A stretch of 11,718 bases of DNA, taken from DAOVIY01 sp964441595 (GTDB lineage: Bacteria > Patescibacteriota > Minisyncoccia > UBA6257). The position numbers were made by a program, and so were the translations under genes. The stretch covers positions 1 to 11,718 of the forward strand of contig CAYTXM010000016.1 in the NCBI GenBank assembly GCA_964441595.1, in the 5' to 3' direction. Positions 1 through 5,058 of the stretch are shown here, piece after piece. The notes beneath the pieces are model-generated. The model ran no database searches, was not told the origin of the DNA, and worked only from the letters and a program-made list of their open reading frames with translations. Each line of letters begins with the position of its first letter. The stretch's first letter is position 1.

Positions 1-636
1 ACAATTCTTTCTTATAAAGGTTGTGCTGAAAATTTAACTGTTCAGGAAATTCCTTGGAAAAAAATACAAACTCGTTGGTTGTGTATAGGATCTTTAGGAA
101 AAGAAAAAAACATTTTAAAAGAGATAATTCAATTTGCTGTTTCTAAAAATATTAAATTGGCTATTAACCCTGGATGGCACGAATTGAATTGGCTAAAAGA
201 TAATCCAAAATGGATTGATAAATTTGAAATATTCATATGTAATCAAGAAGAAGCAGCATATTTTACAGGAATACCCTATAATAAAGAAAAGAAGATTTTT
301 AGAAAATTAGATGATTTAGTAAAGGGAATAGTAGTAATGACAAAAGGGAAGAACGGTGTTAGTGTTTCTGATGGAAAAGCTTTATGGAAAGCAGGCATTT
401 TTAATAAGAAAATAATTGATGCTACAGGAGCAGGAGATGCTTTTGCTTCTGGGTTTATATCTGTATTTATTAAACAAAAAGAAATAAATGAAAAAATAAT
501 TAAAGAGGCTATACGTGTAGGAAATGCTAATGCTTGTTCAGTAGTAAAATATATTGGCACTAAACCTGGTATTCTTTATAAAAAAGATTTAAAAAAATCT
601 CAATTTAAAAATTCAAAAATTCAAAAATATGAATAA
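1..636 (+). CDS. PfkB/ribokinase-family carbohydrate kinase, C-terminal part
   Basis: The frame is open from the first base with no stop, so this is the 3' part of a longer gene (211 codons visible; full PfkB kinases are about 300 residues). A TTG at 79 is probably internal, because sensible sequence continues upstream of it. The family signature DATGAGDAFASGF is encoded at 418-456; the Asp of GAGD (436-438) is the family's catalytic base and the preceding Gly-Ala-Gly forms the anion hole. The earlier KFEIFICNQEEAAYFTG segment matches the family's substrate/Mg-side N..E region. The protein should phosphorylate a sugar or nucleoside with ATP in the cytoplasm; the specificity residues are in the missing N-terminus. 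The stop overlaps the aldolase start by 8 nt, so the two are cotranscribed. A phosphofructokinase-like role is attractive beside an aldolase but is only inference. Confidence 0.88.
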   Translation, partial: TILSYKGCAENLTVQEIPWKKIQTRWLCIGSLGKEKNILKEIIQFAVSKNIKLAINPGWHELNWLKDNPKWIDKFEIFICNQEEAAYFTGIPYNKEKKIFRKLDDLVKGIVVMTKGKNGVSVSDGKALWKAGIFNKKIIDATGAGDAFASGFISVFIKQKEINEKIIKEAIRVGNANACSVVKYIGTKPGILYKKDLKKSQFKNSKIQKYE

Positions 637-1390
637 TAATTTCCTTCAACCATTTTTATACAAAGAAAGAGCTTTATTCTTAGCCTATGATCATGGTTTT
701 GAACATGGCCCTAAGGATTTAATAGGAAAAAGCATAGATCCAGAATATATTTTAGATTTAGCGGTAAAAGGGGGATATACAGGAATTATTTTACAAAAAG
801 GAATTGCTGAAAAGTATTATACAGGTACTAAATATCAGAAAGAAATTTCTCTCATTTTAAAAATTAATGGTAAAACTAATATTTCACAAACTGCTGATCC
901 TTATTCTTCAATTAATTGTTCAGTAGAATATGCAAAGAAATTAGGTGCTAAAGCAGTTGGCTATACTATTTATTTAGGCAGCAAGCAAGAAGAAAAAATG
1001 TTAGCGGATTTTGGAAAAATCCAAGAACAAGCTCATCAATTAAAAATGGCAGCAATTGCATGGATATATCCTCGAGGTTCTGCAGTAGAAGACGAGTCTT
1101 CTCCAGAAATGACAGCTTATGCTACCAGAGTTGGATTAGAATTAGGAGCTGATATGATAAAGATAAAATATTGTGGTTCTGAAGAAACATTTAAAAAAGC
1201 AGTACAAGCAGCTGGAGAAACAAAAGTTGTTTTGTCTGGAGGGTCAAAGACAGGAGAAGAAGAATTTTTGAATACAGTAAAGGCAGTGATGAAAGCTGAG
1301 GCAACAGGAATAGCTGTAGGACGTAACGTTTTTCAGCATCAAGATCCATTAGCAATAACTGAAAAAATTAAGAAGATAATATTTGATTAA
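629..1390 (+). CDS. fbaB: Class I fructose-bisphosphate aldolase, DhnA/archaeal type
   Basis: The 253-residue protein has the length and signatures of the DhnA/DeoC-like aldolase family. Near the N-terminus is AYDHGFEHGP (Asp21). AWIYPRG carries Trp145 and Tyr147, and GADMIKIKY carries the likely Schiff-base Lys178. SGGSKTGEEE (203-212) and GIAVGRNVFQ (227-236) form the phosphate-binding end of the barrel. These positions lie one residue beyond those known for the Thermoproteus tenax enzyme (Trp144, Tyr146, Lys177). The expected reaction is reversible cleavage of fructose 1,6-bisphosphate to DHAP and glyceraldehyde 3-phosphate in the cytoplasm. The related aminodideoxyheptulosonate synthases share the fold, so this paralogue cannot be fully excluded. 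The ATG lies inside the end of the kinase gene (8-nt overlap) with no Shine-Dalgarno, suggesting translational coupling. tRNA-Ser starts 10 nt after the stop. Confidence 0.92.
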   Translation: MNNNFLQPFLYKERALFLAYDHGFEHGPKDLIGKSIDPEYILDLAVKGGYTGIILQKGIAEKYYTGTKYQKEISLILKINGKTNISQTADPYSSINCSVEYAKKLGAKAVGYTIYLGSKQEEKMLADFGKIQEQAHQLKMAAIAWIYPRGSAVEDESSPEMTAYATRVGLELGADMIKIKYCGSEETFKKAVQAAGETKVVLSGGSKTGEEEFLNTVKAVMKAEATGIAVGRNVFQHQDPLAITEKIKKIIFD

Positions 1391-1400
1391 GATTTTATCA

Positions 1401-1482
1401 GGAGGGTTGGCAGAATGGCATTGCGCCGCTCTCGAAAAGCGGTGCCCGCAAGGGCTTGGAGGTTCGAATCCTCCACCCTCCG
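1401..1482 (+). tRNA. tRNA-Ser (anticodon CGA)
   Basis: A full cloverleaf can be drawn. The acceptor GGAGGGT (1401-1407) pairs with ACCCTCC (1475-1481) and the discriminator is G1482, as in bacterial serine tRNAs. The D stem is GCAG/TTGC (last pair G-T). The anticodon stem CCGCT/AGCGG encloses loop CTCGAAA, with anticodon CGA at 1433-1435, reading UCG. The long variable arm GCCC-GCAA-GGGC (1444-1455) is typical of class II tRNAs. The T arm is GGAGG-TTCGAAT-CCTCC (1458-1474). The 3' CCA is not encoded; the genome reads CA after G73. No promoter is visible between the aldolase stop and the tRNA, so it is probably processed from the aldolase transcript. Confidence 0.96.
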
Positions 1483-1484
1483 CA

Positions 1485-1523
1485 TCGGAAAACCCTAGTG
1501 GTTCGAATCCACGTCCCCCAGCA
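1485..1523 (+). pseudogene. Orphan 3' half of a second tRNA
   Basis: Immediately after tRNA-Ser is a T-arm, GTGG-TTCGAAT-CCAC (1498-1512), followed by a C-rich acceptor-like strand ending TCCCCCAGCA. No 5' acceptor strand, D arm or anticodon arm is present to pair with it, because the intact tRNA-Ser occupies the upstream space. It may be a decayed tandem tRNA, an attachment-site-like copy of a tRNA 3' end, or a collapsed assembly of two adjacent tRNAs. The G-then-CA ending resembles that of the intact tRNA-Ser. Confidence 0.6.
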
Positions 1524-1530
1524 AATTATA

Positions 1531-1552
1531 ATCGCCAAAGAGGCGATTTTTT
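1531..1552 (+). terminator. Intrinsic terminator after the kinase-aldolase-tRNA unit
   Basis: A perfect 6-bp stem ATCGCC/GGCGAT with loop AAAGA (1537-1541) is followed directly by a run of Ts (1548-1552). It ends the kinase-aldolase-tRNA transcript just before the promoter of the next gene. Confidence 0.85.
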
Positions 1553-1560
1553 GGTAAAAT
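1552..1560 (+). promoter_or_regulatory. Extended -10 promoter of the M20-like gene
   Basis: TGG-TAAAAT is an extended -10 element that begins in the terminator's T-tract. No -35 is visible, since that position lies in the terminator stem. The last base of the -10 is 10 nt before the A of ATG 1570, so the expected transcription start is only 2-3 nt upstream of the start codon, giving an essentially leaderless mRNA. Confidence 0.6.
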
Positions 1561-1569
1561 ATAAACAAT

Positions 1570-2724
1570 ATGAAAAAGATATATCCAGATATTATTAAAT
1601 TCACGAAACAATTAGTAGAAACACCATCTCAGAATGGTATTGATTCTGAAAAAAGAATGGCTGATTTGGTATCTGCAAAACTATTTCAATTTGGTTTTTC
1701 TCCTAAAATTATAGGAAATAAAGAACATCCATCTGTATTTTGTAAAATTAAGAAAAACCCAAAAGGAAAGACTATTTGGCTTGAATCTTGTCTTGATACT
1801 GTGCCGGTTGGGGATATAAAAAAATGGAAATATCAACCCCTTAAAGCTACAATTAAAGGTTCAAAGATGTATGGGAGAGGCGTAGCTGATTCTAAAGTTG
1901 GAATAGCTCTTTTTTCTTATTTAGCTAAAGAACTTTATAATAACCCAGAATTTAATGGAAATATTGTCCTTGGTTTTGATGCTAATGAACAAAGTGGAGA
2001 ATATTCTGGTATAAGAGATATTATAAAGTATAAAAAACCAGAAGCTGACGTCTGTATTTTAGGCTATCAAGGCATAGACGAAATTTCTATTGGAATGAGG
2101 GGTTGGTTAAGATTACAGATTATTACTAAGGGAAAGTCAGCTCATACAGGAAGTAGAAGTAGAAAAGGTAATAATGCCATTCATCAAATGACAGAGGTTA
2201 TTACAGCTTTAAGGAAGTTAAATCTTGGAAGTAAGAAAGAACCATATTTTGAATATGGTTCTAATTTTAATGTATCACTTATTGAAGGGGGTATTTCTAT
2301 AAATATTGTTCCTGATGAATGTAAAATAAAGATTGATATAAGATTTTTGCCATCACAAACAAAACAAGAGATTCTAGATAAAATATCCAAAACATTAAAA
2401 GAATTGACAAAGAAAAAGCCTAATATTCATTACAAAATAGAATTTTTGCGATCTGAACCTTCTTTCTTAACTAATCCTAAAGATAAATTTGTAAAATTAT
2501 TACAAAAAATAGCTCAGGCTAAACTAAAAGTCAGCATTCCAATTGTCACGAGTGGAGCAGGTAGTGTAGGCAGTGTTATTACTGAACTTAATATGCCGAT
2601 AATAAATTGTTTTGGTTGTAAAAGCGATAATGTTCACGCTTCGAATGAATGGATAGATATTAGTACTGTGCCTAAAGTCTTTGAAATTTACAAGAAAGTA
2701 ATTTTAGAGTTTTGCAAAAATTAA
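1570..2724 (+). CDS. M20-family metallopeptidase-like protein with altered metal site
   Basis: The 384-residue protein has the layout of M20 peptidases/deacylases (ArgE, DapE, CPG2 group). Recognisable parts are LDTVPVGD (75-82), GRGVADSKVG (102-111), GKSAHTG (188-194) in the lid domain, the lid strand GGISINIVPDE (240-250), and SDNVHASNEW with His356 near the end. Several usual metal ligands are changed. The first ligand His is Cys74 (SCLDTVP). The Glu-Glu pair reads ANEQ, so the catalytic Glu140 is kept but the ligand Glu is Gln141. The usual acidic ligand after strand ILG reads YQG. Asp76, Asp107 and His356 remain. It may therefore use a different metal arrangement, have weak activity, or act as a binding protein. 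A family role would be hydrolysis of an amide in a peptide or acylated amino acid in the cytoplasm. There is no signal peptide and no Shine-Dalgarno. Confidence 0.85.
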   Translation: MKKIYPDIIKFTKQLVETPSQNGIDSEKRMADLVSAKLFQFGFSPKIIGNKEHPSVFCKIKKNPKGKTIWLESCLDTVPVGDIKKWKYQPLKATIKGSKMYGRGVADSKVGIALFSYLAKELYNNPEFNGNIVLGFDANEQSGEYSGIRDIIKYKKPEADVCILGYQGIDEISIGMRGWLRLQIITKGKSAHTGSRSRKGNNAIHQMTEVITALRKLNLGSKKEPYFEYGSNFNVSLIEGGISINIVPDECKIKIDIRFLPSQTKQEILDKISKTLKELTKKKPNIHYKIEFLRSEPSFLTNPKDKFVKLLQKIAQAKLKVSIPIVTSGAGSVGSVITELNMPIINCFGCKSDNVHASNEWIDISTVPKVFEIYKKVILEFCKN

Positions 2725-2739
2725 GCTTTTTGTTTTTTT
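2714..2739 (+). terminator. Weak intrinsic terminator overlapping the M20-like stop
   Basis: GCAAAAA (2714-2720) pairs with TTTTTGT (2727-2733) around a 6-nt loop, followed by a run of Ts to 2739. The 5' arm lies inside the last codons of the gene. The stem is nearly all A-T, so its strength is doubtful. Confidence 0.45.
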
Positions 2740-2746
2740 ATATAAT

Positions 2747-2773
2747 AGGTTCCAACATCGTTCCGTAGCCCCA
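2747..2773 (+). repeat. 27-bp intergenic direct repeat, copy 1
   Basis: The element begins AGGTTCCAACATC and ends GTAGCCCCA. It differs from the copies at 3898-3924 and 5026-5052 by a single base (G instead of A before TAGCCCCA). It contains an internal direct repeat, GTTCC-N6-GTTCC. Only in this copy does the right end fold into a hairpin with its flank (GTAGCC-CCA-GGCTAC, 2765-2779). It sits 23 nt after the M20-like stop and 12 nt before the -35 box of the next gene. Confidence 0.9.
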
Positions 2774-2785
2774 GGCTACTTATTA

Positions 2786-2814
2786 TTGACCTATAATCTA
2801 TAATCTGGTATTAT
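2786..2814 (+). promoter_or_regulatory. Promoter of the CxxCxGxG gene
   Basis: TTGACC (2786-2791) and TATTAT (2809-2814) are separated by 17 bp, and TGG precedes the -10 (extended -10). The expected transcription start is near 2821, about 90 nt upstream of the gene. Confidence 0.72.
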
Positions 2815-2827
2815 ATAAATGATAAAG

Positions 2828-2854
2828 AATAGTCTTTTATTAGGCTATTTTTTT
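2828..2854 (+). terminator. Terminator-like hairpin in the leader of the CxxCxGxG gene
   Basis: AATAGTC (2828-2834) pairs with GGCTATT (2843-2849), including one G-U pair, around an 8-nt loop, followed by TTTTT (2850-2854). It lies between the predicted transcription start and the Shine-Dalgarno at 2896-2900. It can therefore only act on transcripts heading into the gene: an attenuator, or the end of a very short RNA. Confidence 0.5.
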
Positions 2855-2909
2855 AAAACTTAATTAGTATTATTGAAAATTAAAAAATTTTAGAAAGGAG
2901 ATGAAAATT

Positions 2910-3797
2910 GTGGATATTAAAATGATTACCAGAGAAGATATTCCTTGTTGGTATGAATTGTCCTGGAGATCAAAAAAGCCAGCCATTATTCTAAAAGTCC
3001 ATAGAGATTTTATAGCTAGCATTAAATCGGTTTCCGAAGATGCTCCTATAGTTAAATCCCTTAAAGAAGAATTTAAGTTTAAGAGATTTATTGGAAGTTT
3101 TGAAGCAAACTTTGGATTTGATAATGCTTTTATCCTGGTAGGAGAGAAAGAGAATTTTGTTGAATTTATGATCAAAATTCCAAAAATTAAAAAATGGACA
3201 AACGAAAATTGCAGTAATTGTAAAGGTTCTGGTAAAGAAATATTTGTAGATTCACGAAGAAATTGCTTTAATTGTGAAGGAACAGGTAAAAAACATATTG
3301 TTGATTGGCAGCCTGCTTATGCAATTTCAGCCAGTTTCACTGTTTTTACCAAATTGGCGCGTTTTCCAAAAACAGAAACATCAGCGCGATTTCCCCAGCT
3401 TATAACAGTTAATACGATAACTGGAATGGATTTACACGGAGGGTCCTTAGGTGGAGAATATAGTATTCCTTTTGTTAAATGGCTATCTTCTTTATTTGGT
3501 AATTCTATCACTGAAATGGTTAATGCAATGAAAATTGCCTATAATCGTATGCTTGGTTTAAGGAAATTTCACCAATTTCATTTTAGTGCTTCGGTTGACT
3601 ATGAAGATGGTTGGCTTAATGTTGACTGTCCTGGTGATGCTTGTGGCTTAAATCCAGTCCATAACGCAGGATACGATATGAAAAGAGGATTTGGATACGA
3701 ATTTAACTGTCATAATGTAGATACATCTGTACAACAGATTACACTTCTTGCTGGTTTAGCGGCTCTAAATGATAAAGCTAGAAAAGAATTAAGTTAA
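2910..3797 (+). CDS. Unrecognised protein with two CxxCxGxG zinc knuckles
   Basis: I do not recognise this protein of about 295 residues. Counting from the ATG at 2901, its clearest motif is a pair of DnaJ-type knuckles, CSNCKGSG (104-111) and CFNCEGTG (122-129). Their four cysteines fit one zinc site; DnaJ itself has four knuckles and a J domain, which is absent here. The C-terminal third has a distinctive Cys/Gly stretch (VDCPGDACGLNPVHNAGYD, about 241-259) and FNCHNVDTSVQQ. No signal peptide or membrane segment is seen, so it is probably cytoplasmic. The start is chosen as GTG 2910, because AGGAG (2896-2900) lies 9 nt before it. The in-frame ATG 2901 directly abuts that Shine-Dalgarno and is too close. 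This is the only gene in the window with a clear Shine-Dalgarno. It is flanked by repeat copies 1 and 2 and looks monocistronic. Confidence 0.85.
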   Translation: MDIKMITREDIPCWYELSWRSKKPAIILKVHRDFIASIKSVSEDAPIVKSLKEEFKFKRFIGSFEANFGFDNAFILVGEKENFVEFMIKIPKIKKWTNENCSNCKGSGKEIFVDSRRNCFNCEGTGKKHIVDWQPAYAISASFTVFTKLARFPKTETSARFPQLITVNTITGMDLHGGSLGGEYSIPFVKWLSSLFGNSITEMVNAMKIAYNRMLGLRKFHQFHFSASVDYEDGWLNVDCPGDACGLNPVHNAGYDMKRGFGYEFNCHNVDTSVQQITLLAGLAALNDKARKELS

Positions 3798-3810
3798 AAA
3801 ACTTAATCAG

Positions 3811-3854
3811 AAGGGTTATAGCGGCGCCCTTTATAAGAGAAAGCCGCTTTTTTT
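3811..3854 (+). terminator. Terminator, possibly an H-type pseudoknot, after the CxxCxGxG gene
   Basis: AGCGGC (3820-3825) pairs perfectly with GCCGCT (3843-3848), followed by a T run to 3854, giving an intrinsic terminator with a 17-nt loop. In addition AAGGG (3811-3815) pairs with CCCTT (3827-3831), and the 5' arm of the first stem lies inside that hairpin's loop. The two stems together make an H-type pseudoknot geometry with an A-rich 11-nt last loop. The terminator role is well supported; the pseudoknot is inference. Confidence 0.75.
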
Positions 3855-3897
3855 ATTTAGAATAAGTTTTATAATTATTTAGTTATCGGAGCCAAAA

Positions 3898-3924
3898 AGG
3901 TTCCAACATCGTTCCATAGCCCCA
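3898..3924 (+). repeat. 27-bp intergenic direct repeat, copy 2
   Basis: This copy is identical over 27 bp to the one at 5026-5052 and differs from copy 1 at one base. Its left flank GAGCCAAAA also matches copy 3 (GAGTCAAAA), so these two copies share about 36 bp with one mismatch. It lies 43 nt after the terminator of the upstream gene and about 20-30 nt before the promoter of the antitoxin-like gene. Confidence 0.92.
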
Positions 3925-3945
3925 AAGTACTATCTATTCAAGTGC

Positions 3946-3965
3946 TTGACTTTTTGTGGTATAAT
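3946..3965 (+). promoter_or_regulatory. Promoter of the antitoxin-toxin pair
   Basis: TGG-TATAAT (3957-3965) is a near-perfect extended -10. TTGACT is also present at 3946-3951, but the 8-bp gap is too short for a normal -35/-10 pair. A second TATAAT at 3965-3970 would give 13 bp. The extended -10 probably suffices. The predicted start near 3972 leaves a leader of about 18 nt without Shine-Dalgarno. Confidence 0.65.
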
Positions 3966-3969
3966 ATAA

Positions 3970-3985
3970 TGATATTAATATATCA
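3970..3985. promoter_or_regulatory. Dyad between -10 box and antitoxin start, candidate operator
   Basis: TGATAT-TAAT-ATATCA is a perfect 6-bp inverted repeat spaced by 4 nt. It lies at the predicted transcription start and 5 nt before the ATG, where autorepressor operators of toxin-antitoxin operons often lie. AT-rich palindromes arise easily in this background, so this is tentative. Confidence 0.4.
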
Positions 3986-3990
3986 AGAAT

Positions 3991-4515
3991 ATGAATAAAA
4001 TTGAAAAATTATTACTTTTTATCCTTGATAGAGCTCACAAGGGAGGAATAAAAGATTTATCGGATTTTCAGGTATTTAAGATTTTTTATAACTTACAGAT
4101 TTATTCAATTAGATATACTGGATCTGAATTAGTTCCCAATGTTAATTTTATAAGAGAGAAAAATGGACCGATATCGATTGATGTATATCATTCTCTAGAA
4201 AAACTTAGAGCCAATCATTATATAGAAACAAAGGTTATAGAAAATAAAGCATATATATATCCTCGCCACGCGAATCGTTTAGGAAAAAAGTCAATTAAAT
4301 TTGATTTTACTTTAGGCGAAACCATTTTTTTAGATAATTTTTTGTCTGATTTATTATTATTTTCGCAAAAAGCATTAAAAGAATTGACTTATAATACTGA
4401 GCCAATGAAGGAGATAGTAAAAAAAGAGAAAGGGAAAATTAAAAAAGGAGAAATTCTTGATTTAAAAAAAGTATTGATAGATCAAGATGTGATGGAAGCC
4501 TATTCAAATTCATGA
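3991..4515 (+). CDS. Panacea/SocA-like (DUF4065-type) putative antitoxin
   Basis: The 174-residue protein follows the layout of the Panacea (DUF4065, SocA-like) domain. An N-terminal helix LLLFILDRAHKGG (7-19) corresponds to the family's LLYLADR..H element. FIREKNGPISIDVYHSLEKL (53-72) matches the conserved YGPVP..LYD..KKL segment. SQKALKELTYNTEPMKEI (125-142) matches the LSH..PW end. Panacea domains are known to act as antitoxins that neutralise very different toxin families, usually encoded next to them. The stop overlaps the next gene's start (ATGA, 4512-4515), which fits an antitoxin-first operon with translational coupling. There is no recognisable helix-turn-helix, so autoregulation through the upstream dyad is uncertain. 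Family assignment is by eye from motif order; a stand-alone regulator is an alternative. Confidence 0.68.
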   Translation: MNKIEKLLLFILDRAHKGGIKDLSDFQVFKIFYNLQIYSIRYTGSELVPNVNFIREKNGPISIDVYHSLEKLRANHYIETKVIENKAYIYPRHANRLGKKSIKFDFTLGETIFLDNFLSDLLLFSQKALKELTYNTEPMKEIVKKEKGKIKKGEILDLKKVLIDQDVMEAYSNS

Positions 4516-4937
4516 CATTTTTAATAGGAGATATACCTTTTTATGATAGATATATATTTACTGACACAGGAAGAATAGCGCCTCATTATGGGTTTGTGTT
4601 GCTTCCTGAAAAAGCAACACAATATCAATCTAGTAATTTGTGTTGTGTGATTACCTCAAAAACCCCAAAAGCTTGGGGGTTTTTATTATTGAGAACAAAA
4701 TATCCTTTTCTAGATAAGAATTCCTACATTTGTTTTAATAGGAAAGATCTTGTTCCTAAAAGTGGTTTGGATAATAAAATACAACCTCGTGGACGTTTGA
4801 GTAGGAGCGATCTTAATAAAACTTTTAAGCTTTTGAAGAAATCATTATATATTATTAAAGATTTTGCTTCAGATAAATATATAAGAGGAGTTATTATATA
4901 TGAATGGAAAAAAGCTATTCAAGGCAAGATTATATGA
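4512..4937 (+). CDS. Putative PemK/MazF-like toxin paired with the Panacea protein
   Basis: The 141-residue protein begins inside the last codons of the antitoxin-like gene. It resembles PemK/MazF-type endoribonucleases in strand pattern. HYGFVLL (25-31) leads into CCVITSK (44-50), like the family's valvITS strand. Then comes FLDKNSYICFNRKDLV (66-81), like the SYV..d.i. segment, and finally GRLSRSDLNKTFKLLKKSL (94-112), like the Ls...l..i..aL helix. If correct it would cleave mRNA when not bound by its partner. The similarity is weak and no catalytic residue can be fixed with confidence; the pairing with a Panacea-like antitoxin and the overlap are the stronger arguments. There is no membrane segment. 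A strong terminator-shaped hairpin lies inside codons 49-58. The gene ends at TGA, about 120 nt before the end of the convergent comF. Confidence 0.52.
   Translation: MTFLIGDIPFYDRYIFTDTGRIAPHYGFVLLPEKATQYQSSNLCCVITSKTPKAWGFLLLRTKYPFLDKNSYICFNRKDLVPKSGLDNKIQPRGRLSRSDLNKTFKLLKKSLYIIKDFASDKYIRGVIIYEWKKAIQGKII
4658..4684. terminator. Intrinsic-terminator-shaped hairpin inside the toxin-like CDS
   Basis: AAAAACCCCAA (4658-4668) and TTGGGGGTTTTT (4673-4684) form an 11-bp stem with one bulged G and loop AAGC. A T-tract on the plus strand and an A-tract on the other make it look like a bidirectional terminator. It is nevertheless read in frame as the SKTPKAWGFL region of the putative toxin. It may limit toxin transcription relative to the antitoxin, or simply be tolerated. 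Confidence 0.55.
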
Positions 4938-5025
4938 CAGAGATATCTTAAAATAAATTACTAATTTTTTATAACTGACCGAAATGTCTTAATCTATACC
5001 TTAAAAGCATTATATTGAGTCAAAA

Positions 5026-5052
5026 AGGTTCCAACATCGTTCCATAGCCCCA
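5026..5052 (+). repeat. 27-bp intergenic direct repeat, copy 3
   Basis: This copy is identical to copy 2 across the core, with the left flank GAGTCAAAA shared at all but one position. It lies in the convergent gap between the toxin-like gene and comF, ending 6 nt before the comF stop. All three copies are in the same orientation, although comF here is on the opposite strand. Confidence 0.92.
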
Positions 5053-5058
5053 GCCATT

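Noticed and set aside
276..560. 94-codon minus-strand frame inside the PfkB gene
   Set aside because: It is a shadow of a gene with clear family motifs and has no start signals of its own.
1383..1604. Open frames on both strands across the tRNA-Ser region (68-71 codons)
   Set aside because: They translate the tRNA and its orphan 3' half (GSNPPP-, WIRTT-like peptides) and the terminator; the RNA gene explains the sequence.
2870..3175. 101-codon minus-strand frame opposite the zinc-knuckle gene
   Set aside because: It lies antisense to a better-supported gene with promoter and Shine-Dalgarno; a low-complexity AT-driven shadow.
3811..3854. A preQ1-I type riboswitch
   Set aside because: The pseudoknot geometry is reminiscent, but stem lengths and the conserved loop and tail bases do not match, and it lies downstream of a gene rather than in a leader.
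2747..5052. The three repeats as a CRISPR array
   Set aside because: There are only three copies, separated by about 1.1 kb of coding sequence rather than short unique spacers, and no cas gene is present.
2747..5052. The repeats as integron attC sites
   Set aside because: No clear RYYYAAC/GTTRRRY pair, no long imperfect palindrome and no integrase are visible. A cassette-like layout is kept as a hypothesis without that assignment.
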